DNA of 64,000 bases, from contig PFGG01000005.1 of NCBI GenBank assembly GCA_002783405.1, forward strand, positions 35,382-99,381. The letters run 5' to 3'. The position numbers and the translations under genes are program-made. The DNA is from a bacterium (Candidatus Blackallbacteria) CG13_big_fil_rev_8_21_14_2_50_49_14 (GTDB taxonomy: Bacteria > Cyanobacteriota > Sericytochromatia > UBA7694). Shown here piece after piece: positions 17,478-26,916 of this stretch (positions are counted from its first letter, which is position 1; each line of letters opens with the position of its first letter). The notes below the pieces were generated by a model, which did no database searches, was not told the DNA's origin, and was given only the letters and a program-made list of their open reading frames with translations.

Positions 17478-18962
17478 ATGATGCTTACGCCAGAGCTTGA
17501 AGCTACACGCAAACAGATTGAATCAATTGCCCGCGATTACGGCCTGGATTTCTTTGAAGTCATCTATGAAATGATTGATTTTGAAACCATGAACCAGATT
17601 GCCGCCTATGATGGCTTTCCTGTGCGCTATCCGCATTGGCGTTTTGGCATGGAATACAATAAACTCAGCAAATCCTATGCCTATGGGCTTTCTAAGATTT
17701 ATGAACTGGTGATCAATACGGATCCCTGCTATGCCTATTTGATGAACTGTAACCGGGATGTGGATCAAAAGACCATCATGGCGCATGTCTATGCCCACTG
17801 TGATTTTTTTAAAAACAACGCAAGTTTTGCCCATACCAACCGCAAAATGATGGATGTCATGGCCAATCACGGCACCCAGGTGCGCCAATATATCGAACGC
17901 TATGGCGAGGATACTGTCGAAGCCTTTTTGGATACAGCGCTTTCACTTGAAAACCTGATCGACTTTCACTCAGATCATATTCAACGCTTAGAGAAAAAGC
18001 CCTATGGCTATGATGAAGATGCCATTGATCAAACGCCCAATTTTCGCTTGCGGTCTAAGCCTCATATGGAAAAATACATCAATCCCAAGGAATATATTGA
18101 AGAGCAGGAACGTCAGTACAAAGAAGAACAACTGCGCAAGAAAGAGCGTTTTCCCAGTGAACCCTATCGGGATGTTTTGTTGTTTTTGATGGAAAATGCC
18201 CCTTTGGAAAACTGGCAAGTTGAAATCCTTTCAATTGTACGGGATGAAGCTTTGTATTTTGCGCCCCAACGGGCCACCAAAATTATGAATGAAGGCTGGG
18301 CCAGCTATTGGCATTCGGTGATCATGACCCAACGTGCTGCCACGGCCAGTGAAATTGTTGATTTTGCAGATTTGCACTCGGGCACGATGGCCATGAGTGC
18401 CCGACAACTCAATCCCTATAAAATTGGGCTAGAAATCTACCGAGATATTGAAGAACGCTGGAATACGGGGCGTTTCGGTCGTGAGTATGAGGAATGTAGT
18501 TCTTACGAAGAAAAGCGCAAATGGGACAAACAATTGGGTTTGGGGCGTCAAAAAATCTTTGAAGTCAGAAAAGTCTATAACGATGTGATGTTCCTCGATG
18601 AGTTTTTAACCATGGAATTGTGTGAAAGGTTAAAATTGTTTACCTTTGAATACAATGGCTCCAGTGAGCAGTACGAAATCGCATCTCGGCAGTATCAAGA
18701 TATCAAGCAAAAATTGCTCACCAGTCTGACCAATTTTGGAGAACCCTATATTGAAATCGTGGACGCCAACCATGACAACCGTGGCGAGCTCTATTTGGTG
18801 CATACCCATACAGGTGTTGATCTCAAATTGGATTATGCCCAAGATACCTTGGCGAATCTCTATAAGGTGTGGAAACGGCCCACCAACCTTGAAACGATTG
18901 TCGATGAACGTGTGAAGTTGTTGAGCTACGATGGGAAGGAGCATACTTCTCGCCTCTTGTGA
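17478..18962 (+). CDS. spoVR: SpoVR family protein
   Basis: 494 residues, standard length for SpoVR. Recognisable blocks include DFFEVIYEMID, GFPVRYPHWRFGMEY, AHVYAHCDFFKNN and the late NEGWASYWHS, the last a family hallmark with conserved His. SpoVR was named for a spore-cortex role in Bacillus but is widespread in non-sporulating bacteria with PrkA/YeaH. No cleavable signal, so cytoplasmic. A 91-base gap separates it from yeaH. The start is at tandem ATGs at 17478/17481 behind GGAAGG. Its stop overlaps the GTG of the next gene by four bases. Confidence 0.94.
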   Translation: MMLTPELEATRKQIESIARDYGLDFFEVIYEMIDFETMNQIAAYDGFPVRYPHWRFGMEYNKLSKSYAYGLSKIYELVINTDPCYAYLMNCNRDVDQKTIMAHVYAHCDFFKNNASFAHTNRKMMDVMANHGTQVRQYIERYGEDTVEAFLDTALSLENLIDFHSDHIQRLEKKPYGYDEDAIDQTPNFRLRSKPHMEKYINPKEYIEEQERQYKEEQLRKKERFPSEPYRDVLLFLMENAPLENWQVEILSIVRDEALYFAPQRATKIMNEGWASYWHSVIMTQRAATASEIVDFADLHSGTMAMSARQLNPYKIGLEIYRDIEERWNTGRFGREYEECSSYEEKRKWDKQLGLGRQKIFEVRKVYNDVMFLDEFLTMELCERLKLFTFEYNGSSEQYEIASRQYQDIKQKLLTSLTNFGEPYIEIVDANHDNRGELYLVHTHTGVDLKLDYAQDTLANLYKVWKRPTNLETIVDERVKLLSYDGKEHTSRLL

Positions 18963-19585
18963 TAAATTTTAAACAGTTAAAATCGGTTTTGGATCAAGGC
19001 AAGGATCCCCCTGCCAAAAATCAGCAAAAATATTCGCCACTTGAAAAGCTCTATATGGAGTCTGAGCAGGCGATTATGCTTCAGAACCAAAATATTTATC
19101 AGGAAACAAAGCCGATTCCCTCCTGTGAAGCCAGAGATATTCAAAATTTTCATGTTCGACACTATGGTCTACTGAGTTTTTATCAGGAAATGCAAGCCAA
19201 TTTTGAAAAAATTGAAAAAGAAATCAATGTCTTTGAGCTGAGAAGATTGCTAACCTATCTCGAAGAATATTTGACCTATATGCGTGCAGTGATTCATTGT
19301 TCAAATGAACTGGTGACCTTCAGAACCTCGGTTGAAACCCAAACAGAGGCGGTCGTTGCGTTAAACCGAAAACTTCAACAAACCCATACCCCAGAAGCCT
19401 TGAAATTGATTGAAGTTGAAATGGAAGAGATCTTGGATCAGGCTGAAGCGTTTAAAGACAAACTTGAAGATTTTCCGATACGCAATATCAGCGCCCAAAC
19501 GGTGATGCCCTATTATGAATGCTATCAACAGAAATTACATTTACTACAAGAGGATTTACTCGAAGCTTCTGCCTGGATTCATTGA
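18959..19585 (+). CDS. Unknown helical protein translationally coupled to spoVR
   Basis: 208 residues starting with GTG inside the spoVR stop (GTGA overlap), so its translation depends on spoVR. No family recognised. It is predicted to be almost all alpha-helical with heptad-like stretches (about residues 75-110 and 145-185, rich in Glu/Leu), no signal peptide and no membrane segment. The coupling suggests that it works with the PrkA/YeaH/SpoVR proteins, perhaps as an adaptor; this is inference. Its last seven bases overlap the opposing methyltransferase gene. Confidence 0.75.
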   Translation: MINFKQLKSVLDQGKDPPAKNQQKYSPLEKLYMESEQAIMLQNQNIYQETKPIPSCEARDIQNFHVRHYGLLSFYQEMQANFEKIEKEINVFELRRLLTYLEEYLTYMRAVIHCSNELVTFRTSVETQTEAVVALNRKLQQTHTPEALKLIEVEMEEILDQAEAFKDKLEDFPIRNISAQTVMPYYECYQQKLHLLQEDLLEASAWIH

Positions 19586-20169
19586 GCCATTTTCCAAAGG
19601 CCCAGATAAGAGCCTCTTGCTGACTCAGGGATCAATTTGAGGGGCGGATCCAGCTTAAAAGGGGCAAGGCACATATTCAAAGGGCGCCACAGCCCAGATT
19701 GAATATCTGTGTTCTCAGTCAGCTCAGGATAGGTCGTGATCAGCAGATATTCAAATGCATGTCTGTGAATATTTTTTAAGCAGCGTTGAATTTGTAAAAA
19801 AGACAAATGGGTAAAACAATTGCGCACCAATAATAAATCTGCTTTTGGCAGTTCTTCATGGGTTAAATCCAAGACTTGAAAGTGAATATTTTCCTGCTGA
19901 TAGCGAGCTTGATTCTGGGCGATTAATTCTGGAACGATATCCGCCCCGATATAGTCAATTCCTTTTAAATCGACGTATTGCATCCAGTTAAAGTCACCGC
20001 AAGGCAAATCCAAAAGCGAATGAATCTCGAGTATCTCCATTAATTGGGGGAGTATTTTGACCAACCCACCCGCCTCAGAGAGTCGAGATCCTGAACCAGA
20101 GAGGGTTTCATCCTCCCCCCAGAGTTTTTCCTTGTAAATATGGGTAAAAATTTCCTGAAGCCCCAACAT
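19579..20169 (-). CDS. Class I SAM-dependent methyltransferase
   Basis: 196 residues with SAM-binding motif I SLLDLPCGDFNWM (residues 51-63), YIGADIVPELI as motif II, and a later LPKADLLLVRNCFTHLS (motif IV) and NTDIQSGLWRPLN. This pattern matches a family of small methyltransferases often found near glycosyltransferase genes, where the LDLPCGDFNWM string is distinctive. Acceptor unknown. There is no clear ribosome-binding site before the ATG, but a TACAAT -10-like box lies about 40 bases upstream. It faces spoVR's partner gene with a seven-base overlap. Confidence 0.85.
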   Translation of the reverse strand: MLGLQEIFTHIYKEKLWGEDETLSGSGSRLSEAGGLVKILPQLMEILEIHSLLDLPCGDFNWMQYVDLKGIDYIGADIVPELIAQNQARYQQENIHFQVLDLTHEELPKADLLLVRNCFTHLSFLQIQRCLKNIHRHAFEYLLITTYPELTENTDIQSGLWRPLNMCLAPFKLDPPLKLIPESARGSYLGLWKMAQ

Positions 20170-20248
20170 GAAGCAAACACTGTCATTTCTATTTATTTTT
20201 ACTATTGTAGCAGCCTCTGTGCTGGGTAACGTCAGAATCCAATGACTT

Positions 20249-22081
20249 TTATTTCAGCCCGAAAATCATCGGCACTACGCCCAGACAGATCAGCAGGATC
20301 AACACTTGCAAGGGCAGCCCTACTTTCAGATAGTCTTTGAATGTGTAGCCGCCTGGAACCAGCACCATGGTATTGACGGGTGATGCGACAGGGGTTGCAA
20401 AGGCTGAGGATGCAGCCAAGGCGACGACCATTAAAAGCGTTTTCGGTGAATAGTGAAGGGTGAGTGCCAATTGAAGTGCGACGGGGGCAATCAGGACCGT
20501 AGTTGCCGTGTTTGAAATAAACAGACTGCAAAAAGAAGTGATCAGAAAGAGACTGCCCATAACCCAATAGGGGCCCAATCCGCCCAATACCTGAGATAGC
20601 CAGTGGCTCAGTGCTTCTGTACTGCCGCTGTTGTTCAGAGCGGTGGACATCGGCAACATCGCAGCGATCAAGAGCACGGATTCCCAAGAAATGGACTGAT
20701 AGGCTTCTTCCATGCTCAAGCAGCGAGTAAGCACCATGCCAGATGCAGTTATGAGAATTGCGGTAACCAAGGGGAAGATGCCTGTTAACATCAGAACGAG
20801 CAGGGTGACCAACCAAAACAGAGTAAGCCCTATTTTAAATGGATTCGCAGCATGGGCTTCTTCGGGCAGGTTTAAAACCGCAAAGTCTCTTTTTTCGAGC
20901 CCTAATCTGTGAATACCCGACCAGTCTCCCTGAACCAATAAAAAATCTCCAAAGCGGAGCCGAAGCTGAGCAAGAGGGGCTTTGATTAGCTGGTTGCCTC
21001 TTTGAATGGCCAATACATGCAGGCGATAGCGTTCCCGAAACTGAAATTCAGCAAGCGTTTTTCCAACCAAGCGAGAGCGCGGCATCAAGAGCATTTCTGC
21101 CAATCCGAGAGAGTGCCCCCCCATTTTCAGCATGGGTTTTTCAGACCTTAGCCAGGTGATACCCAATGCTTTTTCAAGCTTTTTCAACGCTTCTGCGTCA
21201 CCGCTGATCAGAACTTCCTGGTTGGGCTCCAGTAAGGTTTTGCCAGAACAGAGAGCAATCTCCTCTGAATTAAAACCTGAGTCCCGTCGGGCTGAGAGAA
21301 TCTGAATGCCGTATTCACTTCCGAGTTGAAGCTCAGCTAAGCTTTTACCAAAGAGCGAAGAACCTGGTGGTAAAGCTGCCCATCTGAGTTGATTTGACAT
21401 TTCATACTGCCTGAGTAGAGATTCAATATTCTCAGGTTTGGGCTCCTGTTGAGAATCTTTGCTTGACTTTGTTGCTTGAGGCAAGAGTTTACGTCCGAGC
21501 ACCCCAAAGTATAAAATGCTGGCGATTAATGCGCAGAGACCTGGAAGCGTGAAATCAAAAAAACCAAAGCCTGAAAGACCAGCTTCTTTGAGGGTATTTG
21601 AGACCACCAAATTCGGCGGGGTTCCTATTAAAGTGAGCATTCCTCCTAAAAGAGAGGCGAAGGCCATTGGCATAAGCAAGCGTGAAGGTGAGAGCTTTGC
21701 CTGCTGAGCCAGAGAGAGGGCAATGGGCAAAAATACGGCTGTCGTTCCTGTTGAAGACATAAAACCTGAAAGCAGAGCAACAGCGAGCATTAGAACAATT
21801 AAAAGGCGTATTTCACTGTTCCCTGTCAGCTTTGAGACGCCTGATCCCAGCCATTGGGCGGTTCCTGTCTGTAAAATAGCGCCCCCCACGACAAAAAGTG
21901 AGGCGATCATGACCACTACTGGATCTGAAAATCCCGCCAGGGCTTGTTCTGGGCTCACTACGCCAGTCATCATCAAAGCTGAGAGCATTAAAACAGCGAC
22001 AAGATCCAATCTGAGCAGATCTGAAACAAACAGAACGATCGTGGTCAAAAGGATCAAAAGCGTGATCAGAAGTGGGCTCAT
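20249..22081 (-). CDS. SLC13/DASS-family permease with two TrkA-C domains
   Basis: 610 residues. About six transmembrane helices at each end surround two cytosolic TrkA-C (RCK_C) domains (about residues 215-300 and 315-390: SLAELQLGSEYGIQILSARR and TLAEFQFRERYRLHVLAIQRG). The hallmark SLC13 substrate motifs occur twice: SSTGTTAVFLP with GTPPN near residue 160, and the late SNTATTVLIAPVAL. Members move dicarboxylates, sulfate or other anions with Na+ or H+; the substrate is not visible. AGGAAACC precedes the ATG. It is the last gene of its strand before the methyltransferase. Confidence 0.92.
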   Translation of the reverse strand: MSPLLITLLILLTTIVLFVSDLLRLDLVAVLMLSALMMTGVVSPEQALAGFSDPVVVMIASLFVVGGAILQTGTAQWLGSGVSKLTGNSEIRLLIVLMLAVALLSGFMSSTGTTAVFLPIALSLAQQAKLSPSRLLMPMAFASLLGGMLTLIGTPPNLVVSNTLKEAGLSGFGFFDFTLPGLCALIASILYFGVLGRKLLPQATKSSKDSQQEPKPENIESLLRQYEMSNQLRWAALPPGSSLFGKSLAELQLGSEYGIQILSARRDSGFNSEEIALCSGKTLLEPNQEVLISGDAEALKKLEKALGITWLRSEKPMLKMGGHSLGLAEMLLMPRSRLVGKTLAEFQFRERYRLHVLAIQRGNQLIKAPLAQLRLRFGDFLLVQGDWSGIHRLGLEKRDFAVLNLPEEAHAANPFKIGLTLFWLVTLLVLMLTGIFPLVTAILITASGMVLTRCLSMEEAYQSISWESVLLIAAMLPMSTALNNSGSTEALSHWLSQVLGGLGPYWVMGSLFLITSFCSLFISNTATTVLIAPVALQLALTLHYSPKTLLMVVALAASSAFATPVASPVNTMVLVPGGYTFKDYLKVGLPLQVLILLICLGVVPMIFGLK

Positions 22082-22219
22082 GGTTTCCTATTCTCGAGGG
22101 TATTTCTTGCTAAGTTTTCTGTTCATCAAAACACAGTCTGGGTAAATTTTCAATTCTGCCTATTTCCCATGGGGAATGGTATCCTGACTGTGAAACCATC
22201 GAAAAGGATATAAATTTTC

Positions 22220-23398
22220 ATGCAGATTGTTGTGGGTGCCCAATGGGGAGATGAAGGCAAGGGTAAAATCGTAGATTTTCTTTCTGAAAGTGCTGATTTT
22301 ATCGTGCGCTATCAAGGCGGAAACAATGCGGGGCATACCGTGATTGTGGGTGATGAAACTTTCAAATTGCATTTGGTGCCTTCGGGCATTTGCCGTGGCA
22401 AACAAAGTGTATTGGGAAATGGGGTTGTGATCAATCCTGTCGCCTTGGCTGAGGAGATTCAGAAGCTCGAAGCGCGTGGCATTGAAGTCAGAGGCAAACT
22501 TTGGTTGAGCAGTCGGGCCCATTTGATTCTAGAAGAACATATTCTGCGGGATCAAGCCCAGGAAGCTTCGCGCAGCTTGAAGGTCGGTACGACAGGCAAA
22601 GGCATTGGCCCTGCCTATACAGACAAAACCCAACGCAAAGGCGTGCGACTGGGTGAATGGCATTACAGTGAGTCCCTGACGAGTTCAGAACATGAGGCGC
22701 TAACTTTTTTATCTCCCCTGATCGCCGATACCACGCATTTATTGCATGAGGCCTTTGAGAACGGAAAGAAGATTCTGCTGGAGGGGGCGCAGGGCACTTT
22801 CCTGGATATCGACCATGGCACCTATCCTTTTGTGACCTCTTCAAATTGTTCGAGTGGTGGCGCCTGTACGGGAACAGGTCTACCCCCCACTGCGATCCAT
22901 GAGGTCAATGGCATTCTCAAAGCCTATACCACGCGTGTTGGCAATGGACCCTTTCCCACTGAGCTATTGGATGAAACTGGCGCATTTTTGCAAAAACAAG
23001 GGCACGAATTTGGCACCACTACCGGACGGGTTCGCCGCTGTGGCTGGCTGGATCTGGTGATGGCCAACTATGCGCGCAGAATCAATGGCATTAACCGCTG
23101 GAGTATTACCAAACTGGATGTTCTCAGTGGCTTGGATGAATTGAAAGTCTGTACGGCCTACCGTTATCAAGATCAGCTCCTGAAAGGGTATCCCGCAGAG
23201 GTTCGTGTGCTTGAAGGGCTTGAACCGGTTTATGAAACCTTGCCAGGTTGGCGTGAACCCCTGTCTGAGTGTCAATCGCTTGCAGATTTACCTCAGAACG
23301 CACGGAATTATTTAAATTTTATTGAAGCCAAGACTCAAACCCCGATTAAATTGGTTTCTTGGGGGCCTGAGCGGACTCAAACCCTGATTATAGATTAA
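22220..23398 (+). CDS. purA: Adenylosuccinate synthetase, unusually short
   Basis: Catalyses GTP-dependent IMP plus aspartate to adenylosuccinate in AMP synthesis. The phosphate loop GDEGKGK (residues 10-16), NNAGHT with the catalytic His, GTTGKGIGPAY, EGAQGT, DHGTYPFVTSSN, GPFPTEL, TTGRVRR and TKLDVL are all intact. At 392 residues it is about 40 shorter than the usual 430. By comparison with the E. coli protein, roughly 29 residues are missing between RLGE and DTTHLL (about residues 147-170), a helical region outside the catalytic motifs. The frame is uninterrupted. AAAAGGAT precedes the ATG. It converges on ftsI with an 11-base gap. Confidence 0.96.
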   Translation: MQIVVGAQWGDEGKGKIVDFLSESADFIVRYQGGNNAGHTVIVGDETFKLHLVPSGICRGKQSVLGNGVVINPVALAEEIQKLEARGIEVRGKLWLSSRAHLILEEHILRDQAQEASRSLKVGTTGKGIGPAYTDKTQRKGVRLGEWHYSESLTSSEHEALTFLSPLIADTTHLLHEAFENGKKILLEGAQGTFLDIDHGTYPFVTSSNCSSGGACTGTGLPPTAIHEVNGILKAYTTRVGNGPFPTELLDETGAFLQKQGHEFGTTTGRVRRCGWLDLVMANYARRINGINRWSITKLDVLSGLDELKVCTAYRYQDQLLKGYPAEVRVLEGLEPVYETLPGWREPLSECQSLADLPQNARNYLNFIEAKTQTPIKLVSWGPERTQTLIID

Positions 23399-23409
23399 TC
23401 TGGTGGGCT

Positions 23410-25197
23410 TCAGTGTTTCAACTCTTCGGGGTGGGATGGCTGAAGCCCATAATAAGTAATCAGGTTTTTACAGATTTCCTTATAAACGGGAACGGCTGTC
23501 ATGCTGGCATAATGCGCAGCTTTGGGCGCATCAAAAAGCACGAAAATAACATAGCGAGGATTGTCTGCGGGCAAAACGCCAATAAATGAAGCCATGACGT
23601 CACCATTGTAGCGTCCGTTGACGACCTTATCCGCAGTTCCTGTTTTGCCTCCCAGAAGATAGCCTGGAATTTTGGCATTGTGGGCTGTGCCATGGGGGCT
23701 TTCAACCACCTGCATCATCATATTGAGCATTTCCTGTGCTGTTTTCTCAGAAAGGGTTCTCGTTTTATTGGGGGGAAACTGCTTGATGACTTTGTTCTCA
23801 GGTGAAACAATTTCGTGGATAATCCGGGGTTCAATCCGAATGCCTTTATTGGCAATCGCTGAAGCAGCAGTCACAACCTGCAAGGGAGTGACGGCAACGC
23901 CCTGCCCAAAAGAAACCGTAGATTGACGCGAGGCGGCCCAGGGCAATTCAGGTAAGAGCCCTCCGACCTCCCCATTGAGCTTTGAGTGCGTTTTCTTACC
24001 AAATCCAAATTTTAAAAGCAAATTGCGGTGCTGCTCAGGCTTCATGCGACGCCCCAACATGCTTGAGCCGACATTGCTTGAAAGTTCCAAAATTTGAAAG
24101 GGTTTAAGCGAACGCACCAATCCAGGGGGTTGGTGGTGGTCATGTACAGGCCAATTGTCGACATGAATCAGGGTCGGCACCTGAATTACTTCATCTATTG
24201 AGGTCTTGCCTGCTTCCAGTGCTGCGGCAAGGGTAAAAACCTTCATGGTAGAACCGGGTTCATAAAAATCAGTGACTGCCCAGTTCTTGATTCTCGGATC
24301 CCAGCCTTTGCCCGGAATTTCATTTAAATTAACGGATGGATTGGTGGCCAAGGCGAGTAAATCGCCATCAGGGATTCCCATGACAATTGCGACTCCGCGT
24401 TCAGCCTGGGTGGCCTCCATGCCTTTCTTTAATTCGCGTTCAGCCAAGTATTGGATATTTTCATCAATGGTCAATACGACCTTATTGGCTTTTGCTTTTT
24501 CAGTCAGGAAGGGAAGATCCCCATCAATTCGAAGCAATTCATTGCCATAGGCATCCGTTAGGATACCTGCTTTGGTGGCTCCGCCCTGAAGAAATTCATT
24601 AAATGATTTTTCAATCCCTTCTTGGCCTAAATTATCGATATCGGTATAGCCAATTAATGAGGCGGCCATATCATTGTGAGGGTAAATCCGTTTATTTTCA
24701 GAAAGAATACCAATCCCTGGTATTTTAAGTTTCCTTATTTCTTGGGCTGTCTTTTCGTCAACTTTTCGTTTGATATAATGCCAAAAATTGCCTGAAAGAT
24801 TTTTGAGCAGTTTGTCTTGAGGTTCATTTAAGAGCGGAGCGAGTTTTGGCACAATTTCAGCAGGCTTTTCTTTGAGGTATTCAGGATCGACATAAATAGC
24901 GAAAGCGGGCACATCAATCGCCAGCTTGTGTCCGGCACGATCCGTGATGATTCCGCGTTTTCCAGCAATGCTGATGACTTTTTTCTGTTGGGTGATCGCT
25001 TGTTTTTTAAATTCCTGGTGTTGGGGAACCTGCAAATAGAAGACCCTTCCCGCCAGAATCAAAAATCCAGAAACCAGGGCCAGATAGAGAAATCCTATCC
25101 TTTGATTGTAAACAGAAGGCACACTGCGCGGCGTGAGTGTATCATCCGATGATTTTTCTGAGTTTGTGACTGGAGAGCGGGGAGGTCGAGACATCAT
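23410..25197 (-). CDS. ftsI: Peptidoglycan D,D-transpeptidase FtsI (PBP2/3 class B)
   Basis: 595 residues. A cytoplasmic N-terminus and one transmembrane helix (about residues 34-54, LYLALVSGFLILAGRVFYL) are followed by the class B dimerisation domain and the transpeptidase domain. The three penicillin-binding motifs are STMK (in EPGSTMKVFT, about residue 320), SSN (in LSSNVGSS) and KTG (in GGKTGTADK). It crosslinks septal peptidoglycan. Its ATG overlaps the stop of the preceding ftsL-like gene (TAATG), so the two are coupled. Third gene of the rsmH-ftsL-ftsI operon. Confidence 0.95.
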   Translation of the reverse strand: MMSRPPRSPVTNSEKSSDDTLTPRSVPSVYNQRIGFLYLALVSGFLILAGRVFYLQVPQHQEFKKQAITQQKKVISIAGKRGIITDRAGHKLAIDVPAFAIYVDPEYLKEKPAEIVPKLAPLLNEPQDKLLKNLSGNFWHYIKRKVDEKTAQEIRKLKIPGIGILSENKRIYPHNDMAASLIGYTDIDNLGQEGIEKSFNEFLQGGATKAGILTDAYGNELLRIDGDLPFLTEKAKANKVVLTIDENIQYLAERELKKGMEATQAERGVAIVMGIPDGDLLALATNPSVNLNEIPGKGWDPRIKNWAVTDFYEPGSTMKVFTLAAALEAGKTSIDEVIQVPTLIHVDNWPVHDHHQPPGLVRSLKPFQILELSSNVGSSMLGRRMKPEQHRNLLLKFGFGKKTHSKLNGEVGGLLPELPWAASRQSTVSFGQGVAVTPLQVVTAASAIANKGIRIEPRIIHEIVSPENKVIKQFPPNKTRTLSEKTAQEMLNMMMQVVESPHGTAHNAKIPGYLLGGKTGTADKVVNGRYNGDVMASFIGVLPADNPRYVIFVLFDAPKAAHYASMTAVPVYKEICKNLITYYGLQPSHPEELKH

Positions 25198-25637
25198 TAA
25201 AAGCCAACTGGAGTGCGAATTTCCTTGGATTTAGACTGTATCGCGATTGAACTGCCTGATTCTGCCTGATGATAAACAGAGCTTTCCAAGGTTATATAGT
25301 GATAATTTTCAACTTGCTGCATGCCCATGCCCATGGCTTTTTGTTCAACGGTTGCAAGTGATTTTTTCTCAGCAAGTACAGCTTGAAGTACGTCATTCTC
25401 TTCCTTGGTGTGAATAATCTGTTGTTGTTTTTGGTTGGCTTGGTTTTCAATCAGCACTGAGTGAAAGTAAATCAAAAGAGAGCCCACAAAAAGACTCACC
25501 AGAAACAGGATACCCATCGGCGAGATTTGTTCTGTCCGCACAATGGTTTTCTTGGTTGTAAAGGTACGCGTCCAGGGAGTTGCCTCAACTCTTGCCTGAA
25601 GTTGTGTTGTATTATTAAGTGCTGTTGTTGCCGCCAT
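25197..25637 (-). CDS. ftsL: FtsL-like cell division protein
   Basis: 146 residues with the FtsL/DivIC topology: a cytoplasmic N-terminus, one transmembrane segment (about residues 42-62, GILFLVSLFVGSLLIYF) and a short periplasmic coiled coil with Gln/Leu heptads (about 65-100). Sequence similarity in this family is weak; the call rests on topology and on the position between rsmH and ftsI, where ftsL sits in most bacteria. It should form a trimer with FtsB and FtsQ at the septum. Its stop overlaps the ftsI start. Confidence 0.75.
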   Translation of the reverse strand: MAATTALNNTTQLQARVEATPWTRTFTTKKTIVRTEQISPMGILFLVSLFVGSLLIYFHSVLIENQANQKQQQIIHTKEENDVLQAVLAEKKSLATVEQKAMGMGMQQVENYHYITLESSVYHQAESGSSIAIQSKSKEIRTPVGF

Positions 25638-25674
25638 TAATTCATCCGCTCCATCTTATTCAATTCAAGCTCAT

Positions 25675-26613
25675 CTACAATTTTTCTGCAACTCTTAAGC
25701 GCGCACTGCGTGAAGGTGAGTTTTCAGCAATTTCTTGCTCTGAAGGTTTCACCGCTCGGGTTAATAATTTAATTTTGGCCCGATGCTGACAGGTACAAAT
25801 TGGCTGCCTCGGTGGGCAGATACAATTTGTTGCCATTTCACGCATAAACAGTTTGACACGTCGATCTTCCAATGAATGGAAAGATATAACGGCCAAGCGT
25901 CCTCCTGGTTTTAGCAGATCCACAGCAAGTGGAAGCACCCGCTCAAGTGCATCCAGTTCGCCATTCACCGCTATCCGTAAGGCCTGAAACACCCGCGTGG
26001 CAGGATGAAGTTTTTGGCCGTGGCGCGGCATTACTTTTTCCACCAATTGGGCAAGTTCACTCGTTCTTAAAAATGGCGCCTTTACGCGTTGCGCGATGAT
26101 TGCCCGTGCAATGCGTCTGGCCATGCGCTCCTCACCAAAGTCCTGAAAAATCTGAGTCAGTTCTGCTTCACTCAATTGATTTACAAGATCTGCGGCAGTG
26201 GCCACCGCTTCGTCTGGATTCATTCGCATGTCCAAAGGACCATCATTCAAAAACGAAAAACCTCTTTGAGGCTCTTTTAATTGAAAAAGGGAAGTTCCCA
26301 AATCCAATAAAATGGCATCCAAATCCTTCATACCATATTCAGAGGCCAGAGCCTCTAAATCAGCAAAATTGCCTGGTATTAACTGAAATGGAAAATTCAG
26401 GGTTTCTAGCCGCTTTTGTGCGCGTATCAAGGTTTCTGGATCCCGCTCAATGCCCCAGAGAAAACCTTGAGAACCTGCACGTTTCAGCATTTCCATACTG
26501 TGACCCGCTCCACCCGTGGTGCAGTCAAGTATCCGGAAGTCAGCCTGAATATTTAACCAATCCAGTACCTCCCTGCGCATGACCGAATAATGTTCGATTT
26601 CGGGGGGGGACAA
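25675..26613 (-). CDS. rsmH: 16S rRNA (cytosine(1402)-N(4))-methyltransferase
   Basis: 312 residues. The N-terminal HYSVMRREVLDWL and DCTTGGAGHS (SAM motif I), DAILLDLGTSLFQL, RGFSFLNDGPLDMRM, and later GGRLAVISFHSLEDRRVK are diagnostic for RsmH (MraW). It methylates C1402 of 16S rRNA. The start is a TTG with AGAGGAG six bases upstream; the first ATG, 11 codons on, would cut off the conserved HYSVM start. It leads the ftsL-ftsI operon. No mraZ precedes it, and murE or mraY do not follow, so the division cluster is broken up. Confidence 0.95.
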   Translation of the reverse strand: MSPPEIEHYSVMRREVLDWLNIQADFRILDCTTGGAGHSMEMLKRAGSQGFLWGIERDPETLIRAQKRLETLNFPFQLIPGNFADLEALASEYGMKDLDAILLDLGTSLFQLKEPQRGFSFLNDGPLDMRMNPDEAVATAADLVNQLSEAELTQIFQDFGEERMARRIARAIIAQRVKAPFLRTSELAQLVEKVMPRHGQKLHPATRVFQALRIAVNGELDALERVLPLAVDLLKPGGRLAVISFHSLEDRRVKLFMREMATNCICPPRQPICTCQHRAKIKLLTRAVKPSEQEIAENSPSRSARLRVAEKL

Positions 26614-26868
26614 GATATGCTCCTCTATTTCAGTTTCTGACAGTCTGGGATCTGCTTTCCGTAAGCCCTGTCACACATTTGTAACACATGCAGATCCTGG
26701 TGTCTACGCCTCAAAGTCGGATTGAGCTTTGTTTTTTATCTAATTCTGATCTTTTTTGATAAATCAGCAGAATTTATGTGATATTCAGCACAAAAACAGG
26801 CTTGTTAAAAACCAAAGTGACTGGTTGGGGAATGATTATATTACTTCAAGTTCCATAGGGGTTTCCAT
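26614..26868 (-). promoter_or_regulatory. Gene-free stretch upstream of rsmH with a direct repeat
   Basis: No gene is seen here. At 26669-26688 the + strand holds two copies of TGTNACACA (TGTCACACA and TGTAACACA) 11 bases apart, one helical turn, suggesting a regulator site in the rsmH promoter region. The known MraZ box (TGGGN repeats) is absent. An AT-rich part at 26730-26790 may contain the promoter. Confidence 0.35.
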
Positions 26869-26894
26869 AAAAAAAAGACCCCGCAGGGTCTTTT
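26869..26894 (-). terminator. Rho-independent terminator after the small secreted-protein gene
   Basis: Perfect stem of AAAAGACCC and GGGTCTTTT around a 4-base loop (26873-26894). On the minus strand eight T's follow the stem. It ends transcription of the gene at 26917-27345 and also insulates the rsmH operon. Confidence 0.85.
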
Positions 26895-26916
26895 CTGAGC
26901 TTAATGTTAGCTTGAA

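Noticed and set aside
20232..20816. 194-residue minus-strand frame within the SLC13 permease gene
   Set aside because: It lies wholly within the permease gene in another frame, has no ribosome-binding site and reads like shifted permease codons.
22166..22178. TTCCCATGGGGAA near-palindrome before purA
   Set aside because: Contains one mismatch in the arms and has no clear relation to a promoter; probably chance.
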